This document shows positions 46,966 through 57,476 of a stretch of DNA of 64,000 bases, piece by piece. Position 1 is the first letter of the stretch, and each line of letters opens with the position of its first letter. The notes below the pieces were generated by a model, which saw only the letters and a program-made list of their open reading frames with translations, searched no databases and had not been told where the DNA came from. A program made the position numbers and the translations under genes. The DNA lies in contig NC_087063.1 in assembly GCF_963678635.1 (NCBI RefSeq), forward strand, positions 20,838,701 through 20,902,700, in the 5' to 3' direction. The DNA is from Symsagittifera roscoffensis. Taxonomy: Eukaryota; Xenacoelomorpha; Acoela; Convolutidae.

Positions 46966-47022
46966 ATGTCAAGACTCTCGAAAAAACGTGGCTCATTAAG
47001 TGATCAGGCATACATCGACGAT
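46966..47022 (+). CDS. Troponin C-like gene, first coding exon
   Basis: ATG at 46966 opens 19 codons, MSRLSKKRGSLSDQAYIDD, ending exactly at a consensus donor GAT|GTAAGT (47023). The phase is 0, matching the next exon at 47603 across a 580-bp intron. The basic/Ser-rich N-terminal extension precedes the first EF-hand helix and is longer than the 5-10 residues usual in troponin C. Further in-frame codons lie upstream (Leu-Ile), so the start is the first ATG available. Confidence 0.65.
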
Positions 47023-47602
47023 GTAAGTTTTTCCTTATCACTCATGCGTTTTTTCTATCTACACCCAATCGGGTTCAATCGGTCGAGATATGATCCGGCA
47101 TGTTCTGAAAAACCAATCATGATTATAATCAATATAAATCAATCTTGATTATAGTATAGAACCGGATTTCAAAGTCCCTTGAAACATAATCATAATCCTC
47201 AAAATTAAAACACTTTTAAAACACTTCTGATTTGTAAATTGTTTTTTTTTTCTGAAAGTGAATTCAACGCACATCATTCTATGGTAACTGGCAGATTGAA
47301 ACCCGACCCTGCACTTTTGCTAATAGCTCCTTTGGCGCTAATATGTATTATAGAAAAGCGAGTTATTTGGTTGAAGCTTTCTATAAAAATCTCAGAGACC
47401 ACATTTTCGGCCGGTTTTTAAAACTCACCTGGAGTTTTTTTGGGAGACCTCGGAAAACCAAATTAGTCTGCCAAAAAAGAAAAATCCCGGGTCCACTTCG
47501 GTTCAATGTGATTTAAGACGTTTTACTTTTGTTACTGCCATGATTTGAGCAAGTAATTAGCAGATTTTTTTCTCTAATCGAGTATTATCAATAATTCTTC
47601 AG
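47023..47602 (+). other. Intron of troponin C-like gene
   Basis: GTAAGT at the start and TAATTCTTCAG at the end. It holds a TGATTATAATCAATATAAAT patch near 47120 related to the TAATNNATTA arrays. No other feature. Confidence 0.65.
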
Positions 47603-47780
47603 CTTGTGGCTGCGCTGTCTTCGGAGCAGATCGGCGAATTGAGAGCGGCCTTCGATGCCTTCGACACTGACCAAAGTGGCAGTATAGATGCCAGTGAGTT
47701 GGGACAGGCCATGAAGATCATGGGCAAACACATGAGCGAACGAGACTTAAAAGAAATCATCGACAAGGTAGACGATGATG
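47603..47780 (+). CDS. Troponin C/calmodulin-like, EF-hand 1 exon
   Basis: This 178-base exon lies between ATTCTTCAG and GATG|GTAAGT. It reads LVAALSSEQIGELRAAFDAF then DTDQSGSIDASE, GQAMKIMGKHMSERDLKEII and DKVDDDG. The helix-loop-helix of EF-hand 1 is complete: loop Asp-Thr-Asp-Gln-Ser-Gly-Ser-Ile-Asp-Ala-Ser-Glu has all Ca2+ ligands (positions 1, 3, 5, 9, 12). The exon ends inside the loop of EF-hand 2 (DKVDDDG), a known intron position in this superfamily. Product: the Ca2+ sensor of the thin-filament troponin complex, or a calmodulin-like protein. Arthropod muscle troponin C usually has a degenerate first loop, so a canonical one is notable. EF-hands 2-4 were not found downstream in the window. 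Confidence 0.85.
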
Positions 47781-47959
47781 GTAAGTTATCAGTATTTAAT
47801 TTGGGGTTATTTCTCATGTCAGAAGCGAATGTTTAAACAGCTGCAAACAAGCAGCTTTTTCTGAGCTTCTCTAAATTAGATTCTGATTGGCTTATTTGTC
47901 TCAGTGTTGAAATTAATCACTCAAATATTTTGTTCCGACTATTTTCGAAGAAATTGACC

Positions 47960-48416
47960 AAATAGTTGTGCTCGGGGTGATTTTTTTCTCCACACAAATT
48001 TGCTTTTCTTATTGGCCGTTTTTGACAAAAATTTTTTAAACTCATCTAAGAAATTTTTTTTTTCATAAAGTTATGAGGGTTAGTTGTCCCAATTTGGCAA
48101 ATTTGGGACAATTACCGCGCTATATACTTCGAGCTTTTAATGCATAAGCGGAGATTTAATCCATTTTAGAAATAGTTCCAAATTGAATTGAGGCATGCTT
48201 ATTAGTGTATTTTATACATTGCTCTATGCGAATTATATCACTTTGTACTTTAGATAGCTTGTGGGGTGATGACTTTGACAAAAATCTCGAAACAAATTTT
48301 CAAGAATTTTCTTTTTTTGAAAATTTTATCCTATTTTTTTCTTAAAAAAGTCAACTCTAGTCTATTAACCTTGCTAGATATGGTCAGAGTTTTGCCCTGA
48401 TACGAGCAGTCTTGTT
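47960..48416 (-). repeat. Dispersed repeat D, copy 2 (minus)
   Basis: Ends (as read on plus) TTTTGCCCTGATACGAGCAGTCTTG, the complement of the family start. It contains the complement of the CGCTTA...GCGCG and CCAATTTGGAAC blocks. It lies in the intron after the EF-hand 1 exon. Confidence 0.7.
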
Positions 48417-48434
48417 TGGTTTCATACTGTTTAT

Positions 48435-48975
48435 ATTACGAGGCCAATCTGTGATTTTTTTGAATTTTGAGCGGATTCCACAACAGGTCAAAAAAGATTT
48501 GTCGCGGAGTTTGCAAAATTGCTAGTTTTATTTGATCTTCGTTGCGGTTTTGGATTATAAAAAAATAGCTAAAACACTGTAATGCCCAAAATTGCTCCAA
48601 AAACAGACGAATTTGAGAATTCCAAAATTGCGAAATCCACAACAAAATTTGCGGAACCCGTGAAAATTTCTGGAACCAACACGCAAATAAAAATAGGTGT
48701 ATAGCACAATCACGCAGTTGCTAAATCCGCAAATTGTTAGTGGAATTCGCAAATTGTAAGCAGAATCCGCAAACTCGCTTGTTGTGGAACCCGAGACAAA
48801 ACTAAAATGCCAAAAAAAATTACCTCACAAGTATTTGAGAGCCGAAATCCAAGGAATTTGTCTAAGTGGAGCCCATTTACACTTTCGAATAAGTTTAAAG
48901 ACTTGTCTGTGGATTCAAGTGACCTACAGAAATCAAAATTTCCGCCTATCCAGTGCATTTTTTGGCCTTATAATG
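48435..48975. mobile_element. TTACGAGGCC MITE, third copy
   Basis: A 541-bp element between ATTACGAGGCCAATCTGTGA and TTTTTTGGCCTTATAATG. On the minus strand its interior matches the 34160-34290 part of the MITE (GACAAATCT...ACCTGTTG...GAATCCGC). It is longer because of extra copies of AATCCGCAAATTG-like motifs near 48725-48775. Confidence 0.75.
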
Positions 48976-49640
48976 TAGAGAAAATGTTGAATAAATTGTA
49001 GTGCACCTGCTAAGACCTGCTAAAAACGAGGAAAACTTAAAAATCTCTATGTGCTTTTTTCGATCAGGAAAAGATGAAGACAAAAATTGCTGAGAAATCA
49101 GCCGCAATTATACGGTGAAACTTTTTAAAGGAACTTTGTGCCCAAATTGAATACCAAAAGTGTGTCGTTTGTGGTTTTTTTGATCAGTCAAAATTGCGCT
49201 CAAACAGCCGAGTCAAACGCTGAGCAAGTTATATCAAGAAGAAACTACTAGCCCCAGAAAACTAAACTCGGCCCTAATCGCTTACATTTTGCGCAAATCG
49301 TTTTCACACTGACTCTAAATAAAAATTGTAAAATGGGCCATTTTTGGCTATCAAGCAAAATTGTTTTTGTTGGTTCAACTTTTTCGAAATTACTCCAATG
49401 TAAAGGTCTTTCGCGGTATATAAAACTTTTTTAATTAACTTGTTCCGCAATTTTACCCGATAGTTTCAGCGTAACTTTAATTGATTAAAAATTCAAAATG
49501 AACCATTTTGGAGTAAACATTTGAGCTCAATTTTTGCAACGAATTTGCGTCTTCTGAAATCTGGTCCAACTAACAATAATTTTTGTTCTCATTTTTTGTC
49601 TAATTTTTACCCAAATTGAGAGCAAAATTACCATAAAAAG
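48976..49640. other. AT-rich stretch, nothing recognised
   Basis: Probably intron of the troponin C-like gene. No exon encoding EF-hand 2 was found here. Confidence 0.4.
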
Positions 49641-49644
49641 GAAC

Positions 49645-50095
49645 AAGACTGCTCATTTATCAGGGCAAAGCCCTGAATGTTTCGACAGCCCTTTAATTGG
49701 TCTCGAATAATGTTTGGTAAGACAATTAGAGAGTATTGGAGAGTAATGGAAAACGATAAATTTTGGACAGTATCGAAGCTTAAGTGTGAAAATATTAGTG
49801 GTACAAAACTAGTAGGACCAATTAGCTAGCCTCAATTCAATTTGGAGCGATTTTGTTATGGAGAACATTACAATGAGCTTTCATTATGATTTAAAAAACT
49901 TCAAAGCGCATATAATTTACTCAGTTAGCATGGCAATATTGGCTGTTTTCAAACCCTCAAAACTTTGCAAAACACAATTTAGGTATCACATTTTTTTACA
50001 AATTGATACAAGGAGTCAATATTTTCAATGGTGTAAAAAAATTAAATAAAACAACTCCGTCTATAGACGGAAAATGACCGAAACTACACCAAGCA
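49645..50095 (+). repeat. Dispersed repeat D, copy 3 (plus)
   Basis: CAAGACTGCTCATTTATCAG, then CAAAGCCCTGAATGTTTCGA, then CTAGCCTCAATTCAATTTGG. It ends ACCAAGCATAAA directly before copy 4, so the two are head to tail. Confidence 0.75.
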
Positions 50096-50097
50096 TA

Positions 50098-50590
50098 AAC
50101 AAGACTGCTTGTATATCAGTGCAAAGCCCTGAATGTTCTGACTGTCCCTTTATTCATATCAAATAGTTTTTGGGAAAAGAAAATTATAAAAACCTATAAG
50201 GTTTAGAAAATATCAAAGTGTGAAAAGTTGATTCGTTTGAAATTAATGCGACCGATTCGATAAGCTAGCCTCAATTCAAATTAGAACGATTTTGTTGTGC
50301 GAGATATTTCGCCACAAATAATTATTTTGCGTTAAGCTCTCAGCAATATGAAGAAATTCTTCAAAGCGCGCGTAAATTAGCGCAGAACATGACCAATTTG
50401 GCAATTTTCAAACCCCTAGAATTTAACAAAAATACTCGGAGGTACAGTTAAAATCTGGAAGTCAGTAACTTTGATTTTGATGAGGTATAAAAAATTGTTG
50501 TTGAAGACTATTATATCGATCGGAAAAAGTTGGTTGACTGAATAAAAAAACAATACCTAGCATAAATATTCAGTTTTCTTCAGAACACTA
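50098..50590 (+). repeat. Dispersed repeat D, copy 4 (plus)
   Basis: CAAGACTGCTTGTATATCAG and GCAAAGCCCTGAATGTTCTG at the start. GCTAGCCTCAATTCAAATTAG and CAAAGCGCGCGTAAATTAGC are internal. Ends CTAGCATAAA. Confidence 0.75.
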
Positions 50591-50599
50591 TTCTGTTTT

Positions 50600-50965
50600 T
50601 TCTCAACATTCGGAACAACAAACCACTCGTGTCAAGGCGAAGTTGTTATTGTTCTGATTGCACTTTAATTTCTACGGAATAAGAGAAAACAAAACAATTG
50701 GGCTAATTTTCAAAAAAAAAACTGAACGAATTTCAAAATTTTTTATTCGTTTTTATGAAAATTATTCCCCCAAGCGCTATATTAACTACAGAGTAAAATA
50801 ACTTGCAAAGAGCAAAGTGTTAAAACGAACAAAGAGCATGTCCAAAACCAATTTGGAACGTTTTCTAATACGAATTCAATCTCCGCATATGCATTATTTT
50901 TACGCAATATACCGCCCGTCAGTTGTCCCGAATTGGCCAAATTGGCAAACTTTAAACAAAGGTAA
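50600..50965 (+). repeat. Dispersed repeat D, copy 5 (plus, diverged)
   Basis: The start is decayed (CTCGTGTCAAGGCGAAG). The middle is clear: CCAAAACCAATTTGGAACG, CCGCATATGCATTATTTTTA and CCCGAATTGGCCAAATTGGC. Confidence 0.65.
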
Positions 50966-50969
50966 CTTT

Positions 50970-51465
50970 TAACAAAAGTGCTCTTATTATAGCGCAAAGC
51001 CCTGAATTTTCCGACTGTCCCTTAATTCACATCGAAGAGTTTTTGGGAAAAGAAAATATTGAAAACCTGTAAATTTTGGACAATATTAAAGTGTGAAATG
51101 TTGAGTCGTATGAAAGTAATACATTAATTAGCTAGCAAGCCTCAAATCAATTTGAATCGATTTTGTTGAGTGCAATAATTCGTTACGCATAAATATTTCG
51201 CGTTACGCTTTCAGCATTATGAAAAAGTTCTTCAAAACGCGCATAATTTAGTCCAGAACATGGCCAATTTGGCAATTTTCGAACCCCCACAATTTTACAA
51301 AAAATTATCGGAGGTAAAATATCTTTGTACTTTTGACCTTAAGGAGTTGATATCTGCAATGGGGTATGAAAAATGTTTGCAGAAAACTATTATTTTCATC
51401 GGCGAAAATTGACTGAATAAAAAAAACCACACCGAGCATAAATTTTCCGTTGTCATCGAAAGTCG
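50970..51465 (+). repeat. Dispersed repeat D, copy 6 (plus)
   Basis: GCGCAAAGCCCTGAATTTTC at the start, GCTAGCAAGCCTCAAATCAA and AACGCGCATAATTTAGTCC inside, and ACCGAGCATAAA at the end. Most similar to copy 4. Confidence 0.75.
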
Positions 51466-51469
51466 GAAC

Positions 51470-51795
51470 AAACAAATAACAATATAAGTATCTTTTTAAG
51501 TTTGAGCTCAGATTAAATATATCTTTTGAATGATATAAAAAAAATTCGTCGAAAATTGCTTGCTAAAAAAACACGAAATTCGCTTTAAAACCTTGTATTC
51601 TGTGTAATGTTCTAAGTTAGGTCTTTCATGTCAGGCACAATTTGAGCGATGAATTTTTCAGAGGTTTGAATGACAAGCTCAGCCATTAAAAAGACTATTC
51701 AAAATGTTGTGTTCGTTGTTTCAATTCTTATGAGTCAATGTAGGACAGTGTTATAATTCATAATTGGCAAGTCAAAGAAGTTGGATCAAAGTTCT
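51470..51795. other. Spacer after repeat cluster
   Basis: AT-rich. The first 110 bases (to AAAAACACGAAATTCGC) match the tail of family D copy 1. Nothing else recognised. Confidence 0.4.
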
Positions 51796-51800
51796 ATTGC

Positions 51801-52001
51801 TTAGAATATTTCTGATCTAAGCACTAAAAGATTGGTTTTTGGCTCTTCGACTATTTTCTCCTTTACAATTTTTGTACGATTCCTACCGGGAACAATCTGT
51901 TCTAGCATGAAAACACCAGATCCAGTGTTCAATCCATAGCCATGGCAATGATAGTGCATGAGGACTACCTCTCTTTTGACCTGTAGGCTCAGGTCTACCA
52001 T
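51801..52001 (-). CDS. Possible terminal exon, unrecognised
   Basis: A 66-codon minus-strand frame to a stop at 51801 has balanced composition: VDLSLQVKREVVLMHYHCHG, then YGLNTGSGVFMLEQIVPGRN, then KIVEEPKTNLLVLRSEIF. HYHCHGYG could bind metal (inference only). An acceptor-like GCTATGGTAG lies just before it, overlapping the first ATG. It faces the plus-strand exon at 51987 head to head with overlap, so at most one of the two may be real. The family is unknown. Confidence 0.35.
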   Translation of the reverse strand: MVDLSLQVKREVVLMHYHCHGYGLNTGSGVFMLEQIVPGRNRTKIVKEKIVEEPKTNLLVLRSEIF

Positions 52002-52283
52002 AGCATGCCAATTTTGGCTTCATTAATACCACTACTTGAAAGTTCCAAACACGAAAAAAAACGTAAAATTCGTTTCTGTAAGTCTACTGATATGCGAAAT
52101 ATGACTCAATTCATGCCCAGCCTCTTTAGAGTACGCAGATTGAAAAAACTTCAATTGTCTGGTCCAGATTTTAACAAAGTGATTCAAAAATCAGTCAGAA
52201 AATTAGCCAAAATTGCCTTAAAAAATAAAAACGCCTATTCTCCCTACCCTTCGACAAAACGTGATCTGGAGTTTCTGGGATAA
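51987..52283 (+). CDS. Probable terminal exon, basic protein, unrecognised
   Basis: CTCTCTTTTGACCTGTAG gives a pyrimidine-rich acceptor. The frame then reads AQVYHSMPILASLIPLLESS, a basic stretch (KHEKKRKIRFCKSTDMRN), and SLFRVRRLKKLQLSGPDFNK, with a helix VIQKSVRKLAKIALKNKN and a stop at 52283. Codons look coding and the protein tail is rich in Lys/Arg. AATAAA signals follow at 52396 and 52561, which supports a genuine 3' end. If spliced from the troponin C-like exons it would not fit an EF-hand protein, so it is probably a separate gene. The family is not recognised. Confidence 0.45.
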   Translation, partial: AQVYHSMPILASLIPLLESSKHEKKRKIRFCKSTDMRNMTQFMPSLFRVRRLKKLQLSGPDFNKVIQKSVRKLAKIALKNKNAYSPYPSTKRDLEFLG

Positions 52284-52395
52284 TACTCAATAATATTGAT
52301 TATCTATATTCTATAAACAAAATTTTTATATTGAGAACTGGAAAAAATACTGTAATATATGAAAACCTGATTATAATGTTACTATTTTTGAAAAC

Positions 52396-52401
52396 AATAA
52401 A
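52396..52401 (+). terminator. Poly(A) signal AATAAA
   Basis: 113 bases past the stop at 52283, followed by an A-rich run. A second AATAAA with a downstream T-rich element lies at 52561-52566 and may be the main site. Confidence 0.5.
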
Positions 52402-52569
52402 AAAAACAATATTTTCAACTTATTTTCGAACTTTTTATCGAAAGCAATGTAATTTTTTTCATTCGATTATGATTTTTTAAATCAATGCTTATCTCTTCTT
52501 AAGTTCTGTTTTTATTTGTTTGTAATCGTTTTAAACTTTAGTTAGTTACTTTGTTGTCTCAATAAACTT

Positions 52570-53655
52570 CACATTTTGTTAAAACCAATCGCATTTTTAG
52601 AATATGTTATGTTTTTACTACCCTCTGGTTTACTCTCTTCACCCCTATACGTGTAGTACGATAAATGGGGGGCGTTAAACTGGGGCGAAGAGAACAGTTT
52701 CGGAGTTGATGAACGGTGAGGGGCTTCGGGTGTTCATTTGGGTTCCAGTTTTCCAGAAAGATTAAACAGTTAGAATCTGCAAAAAAAATCGAAGTCCATG
52801 GATTTTGAAAACAAAAAAGTAATTGATTATATCGAAAATGTATTATGATGGATTATGATGGTTTCTTTTTTTTCGAAAACAAACTGTTATAATGGCCTTG
52901 AATCCATGATGTGGCTAAAAAATACTTGGTTACGTTTTCCAAGATAATTGGTTATGATTACAACATTTAAGTATGTTACCATATGCAGTTTATTGGGAGC
53001 GTGCTCTGAGACGGTTCATGTGTCTTGAAAACAAAAACGTTCTACGCCAAAAACGTCCTTTTCCAATAAAAATAAACTGAAAACCGTCTTCATATGCCAA
53101 TTGTCTACGCCAAATTATTTAGAGTAAAATATTAAATTGAAGTTAGCATTTCCAGGTTACAGCTAGAAGAAATAACCACAAAGCATTCTCATCACATTCA
53201 CCACGAGGAACCTAAATTACGTTTCTTATTTTGATAACAAGTTCAGTTCATAAAAACTTATCTACAAATGGGAAGTGTCCGAAGTTTTCTCTGGTAAGTT
53301 TGTCAAACTTTTGTCTGTAGCCTTCTGAAAAGTGAGCCTCCCATCCACCCGATCCACCTGCATTGATCAAGTAGCTACCAGTGGGCTCATATCTCGCCTA
53401 TGAACAAGAGGTCACTTTTCAAACTTCAAATACAACATAGAAATAGCGATGAGCTATAACCTTAGTACGCACAAACAATTTTTCCATTTGATTTTTTTGA
53501 TCGTTTGTACTAACGAATAATTTTTTTTAAGAAACAGCAAGTTTTTCACCAATTATGCAAAGTATTAGAAGATCTAAACTCGGGGTAGTTTTCCTTTATT
53601 CAGACAATCAAAGTTGAAAATTTACTCTCCTGAAAGGAAGATACTTGTTAAGTAG
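52570..53655. other. Stretch with TAATNNATTA-like patch and one possible first exon
   Basis: GTAATTGATTATATCG and ATTATGATGGATTATGATGG at 52820-52860 echo the 26-29 kb arrays. ATGGGAAGTGTCCGAAG at 53268 runs into a good donor, CTG|GTAAGT (53294), giving MGSVRSFL. That could be a tiny first exon but has no further support. Confidence 0.3.
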
Positions 53656-53679
53656 ATCCGGAAAAAGTGAGGGAACATT

Positions 53680-54110
53680 TGTGCTCGGGTGGTTTTTTTT
53701 CTCCAGATAAATTTCGACTTGGAATTTTTGAACTAGCAATTTTTGACGGATTTTTTTTAAAATATCACTCGAAACATACTGTTTCCTTGAGCTCAAATGT
53801 AAAAGATGTTTCACCGGTAAACAGTTTTGTAAAGTTATGGGGTTTTAAAAATTGCTATGTTGGGACAATTCATGCGCGATAAATTTCATGCTATTAACGC
53901 GTTAGAGAAGGATTAATCCGTATTAAAAATTGTTCCAAATTGGTTTTGGGTATGCTCTTTGGTCTATTTAATACTTTGCTAATTGCAAAATGGATCACTT
54001 TGTATTTAACATAGCGCGTGGAAGGATTTTTTTAAAATTACTCCAGAAAAAATAAAACGCAATCGGAACATTCAGGGTTTCGCCTTGATACGAGCAGTGT
54101 TGTTTGCCCT
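53680..54110 (-). repeat. Dispersed repeat D, copy 7 (minus)
   Basis: Ends (plus) ATTCAGGGTTTCGCCTTGATACGAGCAGTG, the complement of the family start. It contains CCAAATTGGTTTTGGTATG-like and GCGTTAGAGAAGGATTAATC blocks. On the other side it ends GTGCTCGGGTGGTTTTTTTT. Confidence 0.75.
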
Positions 54111-54114
54111 TTCT

Positions 54115-54540
54115 TTCAAAATAAGTTGGGCCAAATTTTAATATGTTCTTAGCCAATCAAACCCCCTATTCTTCATTTTTTCCATTTTTTTAGGGAAGTT
54201 GGACAAAGTTGAAAACATCAGATAGCCTATTGCACCGCTTGCATTCATAGGTACAATCCTGATACGTTTCATGGTCGTCCGATCCCAGTTTTTGTTCCAA
54301 ATTTTGCATACTAACGCACGCATACTATTTCATACAAACTTTTTTTCATATTTCAGCGTAACTAATGCAAAAAATTTATATGAGACGAAACACTCTTGCA
54401 CCCAAAAATGTTATATTCAGACAAACTCGTTGTTCAAATTAATTTCCTTGACTGAATTTTTTACACTTTATATTTTAAATTTTCGAGGGAAAAAGTCAAT
54501 CAGTTCAAAATGTATAGTTCACTAAATTTTTCTAATTATT
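54115..54540. other. AT-rich spacer
   Basis: The minus-strand frame at 54138-54323 was inspected as a possible sulfotransferase C-terminus because of a GFDWL motif. It lacks the required RKGxxGDW pattern. Nothing else. Confidence 0.4.
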
Positions 54541-54549
54541 TGAGAACAT

Positions 54550-54725
54550 TTGTAGGCAATAAATCGTAGGCATAAATCGGAAATAAGATTTATGTATTTT
54601 GCTCTAAATTGGAGTAACCGTTCTCCCTAACGACTCTAATGAAATATAGCACTGTTATTTGATTGTAGTCAAGAGGTAGTCGGGACATTGAGGGTTTTGT
54701 CCTGAAGCGGGCAGGTTTGTGTTCT
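54550..54725 (-). repeat. Dispersed repeat D, copy 8 (minus, partial)
   Basis: Ends (plus) GTCGGGACATTGAGGGTTTTGTCCTGAAGCGGGCAGG, a diverged complement of the family start. Only about 170 bases are recognisable. Confidence 0.5.
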
Positions 54726-54729
54726 CATA

Positions 54730-55265
54730 CAGTTGTTGCCGAATTCTGAAAATTTTGTTGTTAAAAAGTTTCAGCTAAACAGTTTATATTTTGTGTCTTT
54801 TCTTTTAGACAGCCCAAAATTGTCGAATTGTTTCTCGAGTTTCTGTTTTTATTGAGTATCCAGATTGTTATTTGCCGAAACTAATTTCAACCAATCAAAT
54901 TTGAGCATTATATTCCAATTTTTAAAGTACGTCATAGATCAGATTTGGGCCATATAAATTCTAACAAAAAAAGCTGCTACTTCTTCCGAAAAAGTGCACC
55001 CAAACTCCCAAGTAAAATATGTAAACTTTTTTCTCACGAAGCATTAGTAGACCCACTGGTTGCTCAGTGGCGTTAAGCCTGTGGAGTTGGCTGGTAAGGG
55101 AATACAGAAAAAAAGCAGTAAACCTTTTCTGCAGCACGGAATCGAAATACCAATGATGAGTCACAGCTTATCAGCTTCGAATACCAGTTCAGAATTTCGT
55201 ATTTCAAATTATATGCTGAATTAAAATTACAAACAAAATACATGTATATGCATTGGAATCTTTGC
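54730..55265. other. AT-rich stretch, nothing recognised
   Basis: No coding or repeat signal that I can support. Confidence 0.4.
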
Positions 55266-55269
55266 CGTC

Positions 55270-56130
55270 CTAGTCAATGTTTCGCACCAAGTTTGAAGCC
55301 TGTTTTGAGCGGCTGGTCTCAGCCGAGATTCACACCTTAAAATAAGAACAGCGTGACCCAAATTTGGCAGGTGCAACAAAAACTGTCAATTTCACAGCGA
55401 TGCGATAGAAAAAAATCCGCCGTAACCCACAACTTTTTAAGGCCGATCCAAAGTCTTTTCTAAAGTCGCGCCGCCAAATTCATTGTTTAATTCAGGCCAC
55501 CATTGTTTTTTTCAGTTGCACCGCAACTTAGCTCTTTTGTTTGAGTAGCGCAGCTAAATTCTTTTGTTAAATCGCCCAATTTGTCACTAGCGTGACTTGT
55601 TTTGTATTTTGGATCAAATGATCTCGAGAATTGATTATTTACCAGACAGTTCCAGACTCTTGTTTTAGTCTTTTAAAGTAGGGTAAATGTTTGTGGGTAA
55701 GTCTATATAGCAAGACAACATTTTATGATAGCTTAGTCAAAATATCAAACTTGCGGGAATTTTTTCCTTCTGGCCTAATCACACAATAGAGCGACCGATG
55801 CAAATTTGGTAATCAAGGCAAAAAATGAATTGAGGTTTCTGCAAATCTAGACCGACCGCAAATACCGACAAATCAAATCCCTATCCTGGAACAACACCAA
55901 GGTAGCGAGTTGGACACAAGTAGAGTCGATGGTGGAACGAGAAATAAAAACTTCATGAAGGCGAGTGATCCGCGGAGTAGAAGCGTATAGACGAAGAGAA
56001 CAAAAAGTTCAACGGGATGAGATGAGCCTAGAACAACAAACAACAGATAACTAAGGCGAAGCGATCTTCACACAGAAAAACCCATGGGTCAAAGATTTAG
56101 CTAATTAGAATTTATTAGAAACTGCTCAAT
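55270..56130 (+). pseudogene. Degenerate coiled-coil-like coding fragments
   Basis: Two patches have coding-like codon use. Near 55278 the frame reads MFRTKFEACFERLVSAEIHT then a stop. At 55876-56110 one frame reads NNTKVASWTQVESMVEREIK, a stop, RRVIRGVEAYRRREQKVQRD, then EMSLEQQTTDN, a stop and more. The charged heptad-like pattern in one frame, interrupted by three stops, suggests a decayed coiled-coil protein of unknown family. Confidence 0.3.
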
Positions 56131-56457
56131 ACCGCTTTTAATAATCCTCCAAACACGATGTTTGAGAATTAAATCTTCCTAATAGAAAACAGAGGGATAG
56201 CGAATCCTTCAAACAGTTCTGGGGGCTCTCACAGATTAAGCTGGTACTTAAAACGTAAGGGAAGCGGAAGAAGCCGAATGGATTAGGGAAGTGTTTATCC
56301 GTGAAAAAAATAAGCGAAATTGAAGAAAAAAAACACTGTTTATCTACTATCAGCCCAACGGATGCCCTAATTCAAGACCTTATCGATGCAAAACTTTTTT
56401 TATCACCAAAAGCCTAGTAAAACGGCCAATTTGATGGCCGACGATCCTCACTCTTAA
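56131..56457. other. Left flank of the 1.22-kb array
   Basis: Unique AT-rich sequence, nothing recognised. Confidence 0.4.
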
Positions 56458-56760
56458 TTTTCCCTGGTACATAACAATGTGGGGAAAGAATCTAGTACAA
56501 ACATCAAACACCAAGAAACAATGCATTTTTTGCATATTAGGCGGGTAAACCACTAGTATTTGGGATTTTTAGTGAACTTCATGATTAAAGGGATACGTGA
56601 ATGAATTCCAGTTTTTATTTGAATCCTTTATAAAAAAAACATATTTTTCACAAATTGTTACATCGAAAGTTTTTTAAAGTTTTAAAATACTCGGTGAAAG
56701 AACGCAAATCGATTTTCTAAACAATTTGAAGATCCTAGACAAGAACTAGATGATCAAAAA

Positions 56761-57009
56761 ATGGGGGAAATAGTGCTATTTAAAAACGGAATAGAGTGGC
56801 TTGGCTGCAAGATACCTTACGCGGGGTTTCGACCATTGGGCATTCGACTAAAAAAGTCTCCAGAAGAAGTTCAGACGACACCAAAGCAGCCACCTAAGAG
56901 AGTGTCAAGACCCAGGAGAAAAAGTAATCTCCCGAAATTTTTCGAAAAAAGACGCTTTTTTGATAAAGTGTCGGAAAAGGGCCATCGGTCACATTGGTCG
57001 TTATCCTAG
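56761..57009 (+). other. Array open frame, unit 1 version
   Basis: Begins MGEIVLFKNGIEWLGCKIPY. It matches the frames at 57984 and 59209 for about 35 residues. It then diverges in reading frame because an A-run differs in length by two bases. The frame is therefore not conserved between units, which argues against a translated gene. Confidence 0.35.
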
Positions 57010-57476
57010 ACGACAGATTGACCGAAAGATACTAGTCACCATTTAACCAGTCGTAATATCCTTCCAATTTCCTTACGCCAGTTGCCCTTTTGCTAATTAG
57101 ACCAATATTGGTAGCATTGAACGATTTAGAAGAATTCGATAAAATTTTTTACAACAATTGAACGAAAACTATTTGTACTTTTCATACCATCTTGTACATA
57201 CCCTTGAACTGCGGGGATACATTCATTTTTCATCTGTAAGTTTTTTTTTGGTTATAGTGCAGTATGTAAATTTTATTGTTCCAACTTCGAAGGGGAAATA
57301 ACTGTATATATTAAATCAATTCCGCAGATTGTTTGGCTTCACGGCATTAAACAAACCTATTCAAAATAAAAAATGGAAAATTCAGAAGAATTACTGAAAT
57401 TTTTCGTCTGTTTATCACTTTTTCTATGAACTTAACCCTGTTTGATTGAAATGCTTTCAACTTTTCTGCTTTTTAC

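Noticed and set aside
54138-54323. C-terminal sulfotransferase exon with GFDWL
   Set aside because: Lacks the RKGxxGDW pattern, has no phase-compatible acceptor and borders a dispersed repeat.
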